Assembly (NCBI GenBank): GCA_002197995.1
Contig: NGZR01000005.1
Location: 4,588,001-4,652,000, forward strand
Length of the DNA stretch: 64,000 nt
DNA from: Gaeumannomyces sp. JS-464
Lineage: Eukaryota; Ascomycota; Sordariomycetes; Magnaporthales; Magnaporthaceae
Direction of reading: 5' to 3'
A program made the translations under genes and the position numbers. Positions 24,278 through 36,300 of the stretch are shown one piece after another (the first letter of the stretch is position 1; every line of letters begins with the position of its first letter). Below the pieces are notes generated by a model. That model saw nothing but the letters and a program-made list of their open reading frames with translations. It made no database searches and was not told the DNA's origin.

Positions 24278-26320
24278 AAGGCCATCAATCCAATTCGCTC
24301 CTCGTGTAACCAATTCCCGGCTAGGATAGTGATCTCTCCCTGGATAGAAGGCCAGGTACCTAACTGATTTACCCATGTATTTCCCCGCTCACCCGCATCG
24401 ATCTCAGCACCTGCGCATGTAGTCTGTCTGTTCTTATTTTACTCCATGACAGCCGTCAGCTTCCTCCGGGCCAGCCAAGGCACCTCGCTCGGGCTCCTAG
24501 ATCGGTGGTAGGTGGTCCCCTCTCGCCAGGAAACATCAAGCCGGGCTGCTGCAAGGACCTTGGCTACCAAGCAAGACTTGGTCGTTGGAACCTTGTGACC
24601 TTCTTCCTTGTATGTCGTATTGTGCAAGGCAATGCCATTTCCTTGCGCCTCCACACACACGGCGGATATCAAGAGGACCCCATTTTGTGTTGCCAACGCC
24701 CACAGTATGCGCCCCAACAATCACAACGGCGAGGGGCTGTCCTGGAAAGAAGGTGAGAGTGACAGGAACGGCTGTCGGTGGACCGCCCGGGTGTGGTAAC
24801 AAGGTGGAGGCAGTCACCAGAAATCACCATATCCCTCCGGGTTGGGCCTTAGCCGACCATGTCTGGTACTTGTATTTTCAAAGCCTTGTCTCGCCAGTTC
24901 CATTGACCAACGGTAAAACCCAGGGGTTGAGCGGCTGAGTGGTAACAGCAGCAACAGACAGCACCACCAGGGATGCATCAGTCAGTCAGTGTTGGCCATT
25001 GATATTGCTTTCTGTCTGCATTCGCTCACAGCCATAGCCCGCCTGCCTCGGCCCCCGCCTCCGCTGCTGTTGCTTCTTCTCTTCTTTGGGCATTCTCGGT
25101 CCCGCCTCCGCCCGACCATCAGCTCGCTCGCACCCACACGGGAAAGACACACACGCGAGCCATGCCGTTGTAATTACCGTTATTTTTTTTCTCGCTTTCT
25201 CCTCGCCAACCCTGCGTGGTACCTACTTTTCCGCATCCTTCGCGGACAAAATCCATCCCCTACGCGGATTCGATGGTACTCTGGGCTGCTTATTGACGTC
25301 TGCAGCACACGACCTGTCGGACTGGGCTATTTCTGCTGCGCTGCTTATTTGGCTGGCCTGGCTGCAGCCCACCCTGTTCAATGTATAAGCTGCTGCTCGA
25401 TGTACCCACCATGTCGATGATGTGCGGACGGCTCCGGCCCCCTGCCGCGCCATGTACCCGCCCGCCCATGTATGTACGCAGTACATCCACCCATCCACCC
25501 ATCCGCCCCTAGGCAGAAGCGTGCGCTCTGCTCCCAGGGGTGGACATGGGTGGTTCTTGGGCCCGTCCTCTGCAAAATCGGTCTGCCTCGGACATGAGGA
25601 TTCACCACTCTGTCTAGAAACTGGGCCACCACACCCTAGCTCATGCCTCTGCAACAGCCCGTTCTGCCTCGCTCTAGTTGGCAACGTGGGAGACGGTCGC
25701 CCCTGACAGCCACCCCCGACCTACGCCAGCCAGGCCGATTTGGACCTAGTCCCCGCCGGCCCACACCCCTCCTCCCTCTTTCGACGTCCTCCTCCTGGCC
25801 TTGCAGCCCCAGAAAAAGCTCGGCTTTGTGCCGCCTGCCGATGATCCTCGGGGCGATCCTTTGCATCTATATGATACCTGGGCAGCCAAACAGCCACCTA
25901 CCAGCCCTCCTCTCTTATATCACTCCTTACACCCGCACCCTGCACCTCGCCCTCGGTCGTATCTTGAGTCTTTCAAATCCATCCGGGGAGCTGACCACGC
26001 CAACCGCACGTCGTAACACAGATGCACCAGACACCTCGAGTCTGATAACACCTTGGGGGCCGCTGACCAAACGAGCCATAGCCTCCCCGACCATCTGACA
26101 CTCGCGGGGCACACCAGTTTTTGGCCTGCGCCTGTCATCTTGACTACTCACTCCTTTCCCGCCCACGAAACCCAAATCCAGGGGCATACACCAGCTGCCC
26201 GCCCGCCCCTCCTTGACACAACCTCTCTGCGCCCCCTTCCACATATATAGGTCCTCTGCTTCGCTGCACACAGCGGCTACAAGGATCCAGGACCGGACAG
26301 GCCCTCGAGACATCTCAGTC
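21499..26320. other. long gene-free region upstream of the C2H2 gene
   Basis: About 4.8 kb between the RAD3 start and the C2H2 start. I find no reading frame with family resemblance and no tRNA. It holds an A run of 23 at 24,245-24,267, GC-rich repeats of GGCCCG/GTCGGC type near 22,095-22,230, and pyrimidine-rich sequence toward 26,300. Long upstream regions are common for fungal developmental regulators, so much of it may be promoter and 5' leader of the C2H2 gene. That is inference. Confidence 0.5.
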
Positions 26321-27641
26321 ATGGACTCTACGCCCCCTCTCACCAGGTCTCCCGCCTCTCCGCCGAACTCGTATTCCTCCTCGGCTGGCTATCCGTCTCC
26401 TGACCTGGTGGCCCAGCACTACCGGCTGTCAGCGATCGAACCCGCGTGCTCCATGGCGCCGCCGCTAGACCCGGACAGCGCCGTGCCTCCCTTGGAGAAC
26501 ATGGGCCAGTCTGGATGGGCCCACAACGGCATGCTGCATGCACCCTCGACCGGCACGACAATGCCCAGCATCGTCTCCTCCGAGTACGATGGGTTTGCGA
26601 CCTACGACAGCGGATCCGTCCCGGGGACCCACGCGTACGGCAGCCATCAGGAGGTCTACGGCTCCCACGCCCACCACCACCATCATCACCAACACCTGGA
26701 GCCGACCATGTCTACTCACTCGTCTCCCCGGCCGTCCTCGACATCACCCGCAATGCCACCAGCGCGGGGTGCGGTGACGTTCCCACCAGTTGCGCCGCTA
26801 TCGCAACCGCTCACGCCTCGCATCAAGATGGAGGCCGCTCAGACAGAATACGTGCATGGAGTGGACTACCCGTCGCCAAGGTCGATCCATGTGCCTTACT
26901 CATCCGAAGTTGGCAGCTATTCAGCCGCCCCCAGCTCCGGCTATCTCTCCGACACACAGTCGTCCGCCTGGAGTAAAGATTACAACCACTCTGCCGAGCC
27001 GGATTCCTTTTACTCCATTGCCAGCGGCCAGGCCCTCGGCATCGTTGGTGGCGACAGACGCGCGGCACACATCCGGGCTCAACGCCCCCGGGCACGAAAG
27101 CGGCTGACCACCAAGGAGGAGGCCAACTTCCAGTGCGAGGTCAAGGGGTGTGGAAAGCTGTTCAGCAGGAGCTACAACTTCAAGGCCCACATGGAGACGC
27201 ACGACTCGAATAGGGAGTACCCGTTCCCGTGCGGCGAGTGCAGCAAGAAGTTTGTCCGCAAGACAGACTTGCAGAGGCATCACCAGAGCGTCCACATGAA
27301 GGAGCGCAACCACAAGTGCGATTTCTGCGGGCGTCTCTTTGCGCGGAAAGATACACTACGGAGGTGAGCTTGACCGATGCAGATCTCTGTTGTGCTATAC
27401 GCATGGCGAGCTACGGCAGGGCAGCACCACTGACATTTGAACACGCAGGCACATGGAAGACGGATGCTCCAGGAGATTTGACATCACCCTGCCCCCAATG
27501 TCGATTCCGTCGATGGGCAACGGTGCCATGCTCGATCCCTCATCGGCCAGCCTGAGGGTCAGGGACGCCCTCCAAAATGGCGAGGGCAACCCGGATGACA
27601 CCGGGGTCGCCACGTTTCGTCAAGGCTGGGGACTAGCTTGA
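26321..27641 (+). CDS. three-finger C2H2 zinc-finger protein, likely transcription factor
   Basis: Two exons, 26321-27363 and 27449-27641, join in frame to 411 residues starting MDSTPPLTRSP. The first 270 residues are rich in Ser, Pro, Tyr and His, with a run of six His (about residues 118-123), and probably form a disordered regulatory region. Three adjacent fingers follow from about residue 272: CEVKGCGKLFSRSYNFKAH, then CGECSKKFVRKTDLQRHH, then CDFCGRLFARKDTLRRHMED, whose last zinc ligand is Cys (GC). The last finger is split by the intron (phase 2), and the junction restores RRHMEDGC. The tail is short, ending QGWGLA. The family is common in Pezizomycotina; I do not recognise a named orthologue. 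No frame breaks. Confidence 0.85.
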
Positions 27642-30600
27642 GCAAAATCCGGCATTCCTCATGATACTAACTGTGATTTTAAGCGTGGTGTTCTTCTGGG
27701 CGGCCTCTGTTCTTTTCCTTGCCACGTACGCTCGTGGTTTGGTGGGTGGCAATACTTGTTTCCTGTTTGTATAATGCATTCTTGTATGCTTGGGTATCTG
27801 CCAACATTTTCCCCCCTGCGGATATTCCACACGGAGTCTTCGCCCGACGTCTCATTTTGTCTTTTCACTTGTTTCTTTATTTCCTTGGCATCATTGGTCT
27901 TTTTACTTCCGGCCCTTCCCTTTCGCCTGGAAGGCATACTTTCCTCTGCGTTTGTCCTATTCCCTCTTTGTTGCCTATTTCATTATACTCCAAGGTCATA
28001 TGTATGATCCTATACCTGTACGCTATAGTAGAGATATCATCAAAAGTACGGCGGCCTACTCTCTAGAACCTGGATGGAAGCATCAAATATCTTGCAAACA
28101 CAAAACAGACCGGATACCTGCGTGGGAATCCTCTCACCGAGTATGGCGGCTGGCCGGCTCCGAGATCAGGAGTCTTGCGTGGCCAGCCCTCGGAGGGGCT
28201 GACGGGACAGGCAGCCGGATCCGGGTCGAGTTGCCGGTAGACACTGCGCCTCGTGCAACACCACTCTACGACATTTTTCTAGGCAGAGCCGCCGCTCGAT
28301 CTGTACACTACCCTTTTCGCTGTTGCTCCTGCGTCCATCTCCAAGCTGTCGGTTTTTTATTTACGGCCCGTACGTTGCGAGCTTCCTAGCTAGACCCAGG
28401 TGCCAGAGGATGAACAGCCATCTGTCAGTAGCCCACAAAGACCGCTCGACAACCACCGTTACGTGTGATGTGACGCTGCACATCGGACATCGGCTACCAG
28501 TGGAGGATCAAAGGCTCGATTGACACCCAAGGATTACCATCCTTCGAGGCAAAACCGGGTGATGGTCCACTTGATGCCAAACAGCCGATGGGCGTTCCGT
28601 ATCGACAGAATAATATCAGGACGATGTCTGCATGGTTGGTCTGTTGCCCGGAGTGTAGCGAGAGCACGCAGCATCGAGGCCGCTCAACTCTCCCACACAC
28701 CTCTGTCTGTCTTTCTCTCTCTTTCTCCCAAAGCAACAGCCCCACACACAACGAAACCCCTGTCTCTTGGCGCGGCCAACAACTGCGCACCCGCATGACC
28801 AGATCTCTCGGGACCGATGATTGGACAATACACGCGAGCTACCATTTCCAACAGTGATCCTTGTACTCCCACACCCCCCTTTCGGAAAGATGTGGACAGT
28901 CGCCCGAGGTGCAGGTGCGGGCCATGTCGACCTGGTTGCAGCAACGGACAGATCCAGCCCCCGCTTGGGGCTGTGCTGCTGCATGTAATCACGCCCACCT
29001 ATGTAGGTAGGTACCTGCCTACCTGCCTAGGTACCTGCCTCTTGTACATGAGAAGGATTGCAGCTGTAATTGCAGCAGCATAGATGGATTGTCCGGTCCA
29101 AAAATGGGGTAGCACTGCGTTGGCGCCAGGAAGTGCTGCACATGGAGCATAGGTAGGAATGAAGCGCGCACACACACCCCCATTGCATGCCCATTGAGCT
29201 TGCATCTATGGGGTGGGATGCACTTAGCTAGATGGAGGACAGCACCAAGCCGGGCGGCCAACAAACCGAAGCGTGCCGCTAGGGACCAGACGTCAGTCAG
29301 CCAGTCGCGATGGCCGCCCGCCACATGCAGGCGGTGCTGCCGGAGTGCCTCAGTACGTGATGATCCGACTCGATAGTCTGGTGCCGAGAGGCAAGGCGCC
29401 CCCCTCCTCACCACCGGCTGCGAGTTGGTCTTTGGATTCCGCATTGCGCTCCACTGAGTCGAGGAACAGGATACAGCAGTGGCTGCGCAAGCGCGTGTTG
29501 CGGGTTTTGTGTCACGTCGCCCTTGCGATTGCACCCCTCCTCGTCTAGGGCCTCTAATCCAGGCCCGCTGTCTGCCCGACGCTAGTCCCCCGCGCCGAAC
29601 ATGGATTTGCCGACCTGGCTGGTTGGTGCGTGGTGGTGTAGGCCGCCAGCCGAGACGGCGTGGTGGACGAGGTCGCATCTTGCATCCTTCCTGCTGTTGT
29701 TTTACGGGTGCCGATCCACCCTGGGAATTGGAATGTTATGGAGGCGCACAGTATGATGGATCGAGATGGACCCATGTGTCCTGGAGCATTGGGCCCGCGG
29801 CTGTTCTGAACGCCAACGGCGTGCGACTTGACAAGATTCGTTTCTGTGGACAAACCCACGTCTCTCTGGTACCTTAGGTACCTATTTCCAGAGACCGAGG
29901 TCGCGGCAGCAGGCTCGGCTCCCTTATTGGACCGCATTCTGTCGTACCCGGCCTCCCTGTAGGTGTGGTCAGCTTATCTCAATCTTCCAGACCCCGCCGA
30001 CCTACGGACAATTACCACAAATCATCGAGGGGCGTCGTCCTAACTTTCCCAACCAGGCAAGGCGCCGACGGCTGCTTGGGGGCGAAAGCTCTCGGATGTT
30101 TACTTGGGCCACCTACCCGCCAGCCACGAAAAGATGGATGGAGATTGCGCGCTTCGATTGATGGCGTTATCGGGCAACATAACGTGCTTCGCTTTTCTCA
30201 CACCCCTTGCCCTGACGTTGAGGCGCAGAAAGGCGCCAGATGTGCGCATGCCGGGTTATGAAAGCGAGCGGGCCGCCACCCTTGAGCCTGAGTCGATGAG
30301 GTTGGATGCCGTAAATGCCCACCGTTCGTAATAGCATCTATCAGGCACATATCCTACCTCCATTCGTTCGATCCCAACTTTCCGGCGTGAACACGCTGCT
30401 GGTTTGACACTAGTCGGAAGACCGAGCTACGAGGTGGAAGTTGCGGGGTGTGGTCGGGTATCAGAATGCATTTTGTACGCTGCCAACCCAGATGCCAAAC
30501 GGACCATCTACTACGACTCACACTCGCTCGCACTTCTCAGGCGCCGACCCCTCGACAGAGTGCGATGCCCCCAAGGTCTAGAGTGACAAATCCGCTCCCC

Positions 30601-31283
30601 AAATCATACAGATCGCCCTTTTCTTGAGTGCCGGCGTGCTGCGCCTCCTGGTGAAAGTCGAAGAAACAAAAATAAAAATAAACATAAAATCAAGGGCCAC
30701 CACTCTCGACCAACAGTCCCGAGGCAAGGAATCGGTCACCTGCTCCTTATTGTAGGCCTAACAGTGCCACACCCAGCGTGAGAACTGGGGAGTACTAACA
30801 GGCGTGACGGGCCTTGCATTTTGGCCTGCCCTACTCGGGTAGGGGTGCCGGCAGGTCGTGACTCGCTCGGCTTTGCCCGTTAGCTTGGCCAGGATGCCAG
30901 AGACCAAGCAGCTGCTAGGTCCCCAATGGACGCACGGCGTAGCCAACATGCGTAGAACAAACCCAGCACTGCAGCCACGGCGCCTCATGGACCGGAAGCA
31001 GTTTTCTGCGGAACATGCGGATAGCAAAATTACTACCTGCCAAGAAGCCGAAACCAACAGCACAACTAGACTAGACCACAGCCCCCTCCCCATACCCGGC
31101 GAGGGTGGCGAGCGACGCACCGAGGGGGGTCAAGGTGGGACGACAATGATATTACGGCGGGCATCTCTAGAGGGACCAGTATGAAAATGGCCGAGCTGGC
31201 ACCCGCAATCGTGCACAATGCACCACACCACGCACTTTCTGGATCAAGGGTATGGGTGTGCCTGGGTTGCCATGACAAACGGT
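27642..31283. other. gene-free region between the C2H2 gene and PRP3
   Basis: About 3.6 kb. The C2H2 3' end is T-rich to about 28,000. A TAGGTACC-like tract is at 28,998-29,040. Overlapping frames up to about 219 codons on both strands are Arg/Pro/Gly-rich, typical of chance frames in GC-rich DNA, and none resembles a family. I see no RNA gene. Confidence 0.5.
28998..29040. repeat. TAGGTACC / CCTACCTG tract
   Basis: Degenerate, partly self-complementary repeats of TAGGTACC and GCCTACCT. Similar to the tract at 13,147 and that near 6,405. Confidence 0.7.
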
Positions 31284-32744
31284 TCATGGCGCCGTCTTCG
31301 CCAGAGTCCAGAAGTTGGTCATCTTGACCCTTTCCAGCAAAGACCGGGCCTCGGTGTCCGTCTCGCACACTTTGCTCCCCCACTTCCGGAAGGCTCTGCT
31401 CTTCACTTCGCCATCGAAGATCAGCCGGCACTCGTTGCTTGATAGATCTTTGAGAGCCCCCTTGTCGTCCTGAGGAGACAGCCAGTCTCGCGCAGGGCCA
31501 CGCCCCGTAGCCTCCTTGTCTCGTGGCGGCGTGTTTTCAGTCCAGTTGATGCGGTTCAACATCAACTTCTTATACTTGGATATGCTCCAAGCTCCCCCCT
31601 CCACTATGACAAGGTTCAACCTGGGATGCATGATGCAGATGCCCGTCAGAGCATGCTGTTCCGCGTTGACCGCTACTTTGTAGCGGTGCTGCCCGTTGGC
31701 GAGACTGTTGATCCTGAAGACTAGGAGGTGAAGACCCTTGGCCGCGTCCTTCTCCTGGTTTGCGGCCGTCTTATCGTGTCGTTGCTCGCGCGTGAGCTTG
31801 CGCTCCTCGTTCGCCCTGAGGTGATCCTCGTGTCGCTTGGCAATCTCCTTGTTCACCTGTGCCTCCACGGCTGTGGGGTCCTTGACAGCCTGATCCGCCA
31901 GCACCACCATCATATTGTTTCTCGTGATCTTTGGGGGCTCCGGTGGCAGCAGACCGAGTCGCACCTTTGCCTGCTTCTCCTTCAGGTCGGCCGCCCGTCG
32001 CTGTCGCCGCAACTTCTTGTTCTCCTTGGTCGTCAGGAACATGGGCTTCGGAGCTGGGATGTTTTTGTCTTGGGGTGGCTCCAATGCCACCGGATGCTGG
32101 ACCAGGTTGGTGACAATGCTGTCTTCAGACGTGATAAGCAGGGCGCTCTCGTCTTCAATCCTGTCGTAGTTTGTCCCATCCACCAGGCCCTCGTCCCACC
32201 ATTCAATCTCTGGGGGCTCCTCAGCAAATGTGGTCGGAAGGTCGAGCTCGTCATCGATGCCGGCTTTCCGCGTCTGTTCCGCAATGCGTTTTTTCATAGC
32301 CTCAAGAGCGGCTTGCCGGCGTAGGGCATTGCCCTGCTGGATATATTTGCCTTTCTGGTTGAAAGACAGATGTCGTGGTTCCCTCTGTTTCGAGCTCTGT
32401 CCCGCGAGGCTGGCATCGAAGTAGGGATTGCTTCGCCCGTCGCCTGGCGATGCCCCGGGTCTCGACCACGAGCCGTCCTTAGTTCCACGTGCCCTGCCAG
32501 GGCCGGCCGACGACGACGCCGAGCCTCTCAGTTCGGCGGCCTGCCCGGCCGGCTTTGTCTGGTTGAGTTCTTCCAGCACTGGGTGTAGGCCAACGTTGAG
32601 CCCGCCTTTAGCCTTGCTGTTGCCGACTGCTGCAGCGACTCTCGCTTTGAGCGCTGCCATCCTGTCAGCAGCCGACTCCGGCTTCTGGATTCGAGACGAT
32701 GAGTCATGGCGCGGCCCTAGGCCCGAGCCGTGGCTTCGATCCAT
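31284..32744 (-). CDS. PRP3: U4/U6 small nuclear ribonucleoprotein Prp3
   Basis: Prp3 binds the U4/U6 snRNA duplex and helps assemble the U4/U6.U5 tri-snRNP. The gene is intronless, 486 residues, ATG at 32744 and stop at 31284-31286. The N-terminal half is basic and low in structure. The PRP3 region includes LRRQRRAADLKEKQAKVRLG, LLPPEPPKITRNNMM and KDPTAVEAQVNKEIAKRHEDH. The C-terminal domain shows FRINSLANGQHRYKVAVNA, LTGICIMHPRLNLVIVEGG and YKKLMLNRINW. The length is close to yeast Prp3 (469) and shorter than the human protein; the long animal N-terminal PWI part is absent, as in yeast. It is divergent from RPA190 with 655 bases between start codons, so the two may share a promoter. No frame break. 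Confidence 0.93.
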   Translation of the reverse strand: MDRSHGSGLGPRHDSSSRIQKPESAADRMAALKARVAAAVGNSKAKGGLNVGLHPVLEELNQTKPAGQAAELRGSASSSAGPGRARGTKDGSWSRPGASPGDGRSNPYFDASLAGQSSKQREPRHLSFNQKGKYIQQGNALRRQAALEAMKKRIAEQTRKAGIDDELDLPTTFAEEPPEIEWWDEGLVDGTNYDRIEDESALLITSEDSIVTNLVQHPVALEPPQDKNIPAPKPMFLTTKENKKLRRQRRAADLKEKQAKVRLGLLPPEPPKITRNNMMVVLADQAVKDPTAVEAQVNKEIAKRHEDHLRANEERKLTREQRHDKTAANQEKDAAKGLHLLVFRINSLANGQHRYKVAVNAEQHALTGICIMHPRLNLVIVEGGAWSISKYKKLMLNRINWTENTPPRDKEATGRGPARDWLSPQDDKGALKDLSSNECRLIFDGEVKSRAFRKWGSKVCETDTEARSLLERVKMTNFWTLAKTAP

Positions 32745-33399
32745 TTCGTTCGGGTGTGCCCTCGTGATTGCTGTCGTCGTCGCGACTCCAAGGGGATGCG
32801 GGTGGCTAGGTGTGGGGACCAGCGCGTGTCAGCGAGCGCACAGGGTCGGTTGTTGCGCGTGTTCTTGCCGCTAAGAATGTGGAAGGGCGTCGGTGGGCAG
32901 GGGTCTAGACTAGAGGTGTGTGGGATGTGTTCGTTGGGAAGTGTCTAGAAGTTATTGTTGATGAGGCGCTGGCACGGCGGTCGGGCGATCCCGTTACAAC
33001 GAGTGTTACAACAGGCAGAGGTAGATGCATGGGATGGCATTGGATAGAGAGGAATCTTGGATGTTGAACTCTGATCCCCAAAGGTGCCGCCAGCGCCTGG
33101 GTCCACTTCGCTCGCGTTGTGGAACCCAGCTGCCTGCCACCCACGATGAAGAAAAAACTGCCAGCTTTCACCGCCAAAAAAAATAAATCGGCGCGCAGTG
33201 GACCCATTGGTTTCCTCCTCTCTCACTGGCTCCCCTGCAGGAGACCGAGGGCGACTGGAGTATAGCAGGAGGTGCGACTTCTCCTTTGTAACACTTTTTC
33301 GCCCTCCCCCGTCCTGCTGCTGCTTCTCCTGCGGCTCAATTGCATTGGTCCTCTCTCTCTCTGGCTAGGGGCGCGGGTGCCCTCTGCAACGGCGGAACC
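32745..33399. promoter_or_regulatory. divergent promoter region PRP3 / RPA190
   Basis: 655 bases between two oppositely oriented start codons. The RPA190 side is CT-rich from about 33,270 to 33,365, typical of a fungal leader. I can name no specific operator. The pairing joins a splicing gene and a ribosomal-RNA transcription gene, both growth-related. Confidence 0.5.
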
Positions 33400-36300
33400 A
33401 TGAATATCTCACAGCCTGTGGTCTCGTCGGTCGACAGTGTCGAGTTCACGTTCCTCTCGGCTGACGAAATCCGGGCTTTCTCCGTCAAGAGGATTGAAAA
33501 CGACAACACATTCGACACTCTGCTGAACCCTATCCCAGGCGGTCTTTACGACCCTGCCTTGGGCGCCTGGGCGAATCCCTGTAAGTGCCCTCGCGCTCGC
33601 ATGCAGTACAGTATGACGACTGACCAACGTGTCGGGGGACAGCTGCACAACTTGCAATCTGGGGCCGTCGTCCTGCCCGGGACACCCGGGCCACATCGAG
33701 CTGCCGGTTCCCGTCTATCATCCTGTCTTCATGGACCAGACACTGCGTCTGCTGCGAGCCCAATGCGCATACTGCCACAAGTTCCGCCTGCGCCGTACAG
33801 AGATCCATCGCTTTGTGTGCCTCTTCAGGCTGCTGCAGTACGGCCTTCTGGCCGAGGCACGCATTGTCGATGCCATGGGGGAAACCATCCCCGGCCTCCC
33901 CACCGTCGACCGCCCGCTCCACGACGATGAGTCCGAGTCCGAAGCAGAGGACGAGTCAAACCTGGAGGATGCTGTCGTTCGGAAGAGGGATTCGTACGTG
34001 CGCAAGGTTCTTAAGCGTCATCGCATCAGCATCGGCGAGATACGGAAGGGGAAGCACGAGGGCGCATCTGAGATGCGCAGGGAGCTGGTCAAGGACTTCC
34101 TCAGGGACATCGGCAAGGGTCGGATATGCGCCAGCTGCCAAGGCATCTCGCCCACGTACCGGAAAGACCGCTTCGTCAAGATATTTGAAAAGCCTCTTTC
34201 TTCCAAGGAGCAGGCCAAGATGGCACAAGGCAGCTTCAAGCTTCGCGACGCCATGGCCATCCGCCAGAAACCCAAGCGGAAAGACGAAGGTTACCAGTCT
34301 GACGAGGCCATTGCTGACGTGGATATGCAGTCTTCTGATTCTGCTGGCGAGGAGAGCGGCGAGGGTGATGACCTGGATGAAAGCGGCAAAGTCATGAAGG
34401 TCCTCAACGCCAGGCAGTCCAAGGCAGCGATCAGCTCAGCAGCGCAACGCTACCTCACATCGCGAGAAGTGATGGAGAGGCTGAACCTCCTATTCGAAAA
34501 GGAGCACGAAGTCTTGAGCCTATTTTACAACTCCAAGCCCTGCAGCAAGGGCTCGAAGAAGCTCACGGCCGATTTGTTTTTCATCCAGACCATCTTGGTA
34601 CCGCCCAATCGATACCGGCCAGAGGCCCTGACTGGCGATGCGCAAGTCGCCGAGGCGCAGCAGAACAGCCTGTACAAAATGGTTCTTCGGAGCGCAAATA
34701 AGGTCACGCAGATTTTCCGCGACCTCCAGGATCCCAACAGCATGCTGTCGCAACGGTACGGGGGAGACAACACGGTGCTCTACGAGGCCTGGACCGAGGT
34801 GCAGGACAGCGTCAACTCCCTGATCGACTCAACCAAAAACCCAGCCCAGGGGGCGGCGGCCAAGGGCGCCGAGGAAGGCATCAAGCAAAAGCTTGAAAAG
34901 AAGGAGGGCCTTTTCCGGAAGAACATGATGGGCAAGCGAGTCAATTACGCGGCCCGCAGCGTCATCTCGCCCGACCCAAACATCGAGACCAACGAGATCG
35001 GCGTCCCACCCGTCTTTGCGCGGAAGCTGACCTATCCGGAGCCCGTCACGAGTCACAACTTCAAGGATATGCAGCAGGCAGTGATCAACGGCCCCGACAA
35101 GTGGCCCGGCGCTACCGCTATCGAGAACGAGAACGGTCAGGTGGTCAACTTGAGGAACAAGTCGCAGGAGGAACGGGCATCACTTGCCAACCAGCTCCTG
35201 GCACCGACGAGCAACAACTCCGGCGGAATGCGCAACAACTCCGGCGGAATGCGCAACAAGAAGGTCCATCGCCACATCTCCAACGGCGACGTGGTTCTCA
35301 TGAACCGGCAACCCACCCTTCACAAGCCATCTATCATGGGTCATCGAGTTCGGGTCCTGCCGGGCGAGAAGACTATCAGAATGCACTACGCCAACTGCAA
35401 CACATACAATGCAGACTTTGATGGAGACGAGATGAACATGCACTTCCCCCAGAACGAGATCGCGAGGACTGAGGCACTGCAGCTCGCCGACACCGATCAT
35501 CAATACATTTCCGGCACCGCAGGCAAGCCACTACGTGGTCTCATTCAAGATCATCTGTCAGTGTCGGTGGCCCTCTGCAACAAGGATACCTTTTCTTGAT
35601 CGGGGCGCCTACCACGAGCTAGTCTACAACGCCTTGCGCCCAGAGAGCGGCCACATCCTCCGCGAGCGGATCGAGCTTGTCCCGCCCGCCATTATCAAGC
35701 CTTTTCCACGATGGACTGGAAAGCAGGTGATAACGACGGTTCTACGCAACATCAAGCCTCTCGACTGCGGTGACCTGTGGATGAATGGCAAGAGCTCGGT
35801 CGCAGCGAATCTTTGGGGGGTTCATGTGGAAGAGGGACATGTCATGTTCCGCGACGGCGAGTTCATCTCGGGCATCCTGGACAAGGCTCAGCTTGGCCCC
35901 AGCTCCGGAGGCCTCATCCACTCAGTGCACGAGGTCTACGGACCTGCGATTGCCGGCAAGCTCCTCAGCAGCCTCGGCCGGCTTCTGACCAGGTATCTCA
36001 ACATGCGCGCCTTCACCTGCGGCATGGACGACCTCAAGCTTACTGCGCAAGGGGAGGCCGATCGGAAACGCATCATCGGGACGGGTGCGCATACTGTGGG
36101 CCTTGAGGTCGCGGCCAAGTACGTGAGCCTTGACAAACAAGCCCCAGGCAGCACCGACCCTGAGCTTCTTCGTCGACTTGAGGAAGTTATGCGGGACGAT
36201 AGCAAGCAGGAAGGACTGGACGCGTTGATGAACAGCGGGAGCAAGGACATGTCGACGGCAATCACCAAGGCATGCCTTCCCGCGGGCCTCGAGAAGCAAT

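Noticed and set aside
29019..29678. A 219-codon minus-strand frame in the gene-free region
   Set aside because: Arg/Pro/Gly-rich and overlapped by other long frames, as expected by chance in GC-rich DNA; no domain seen.
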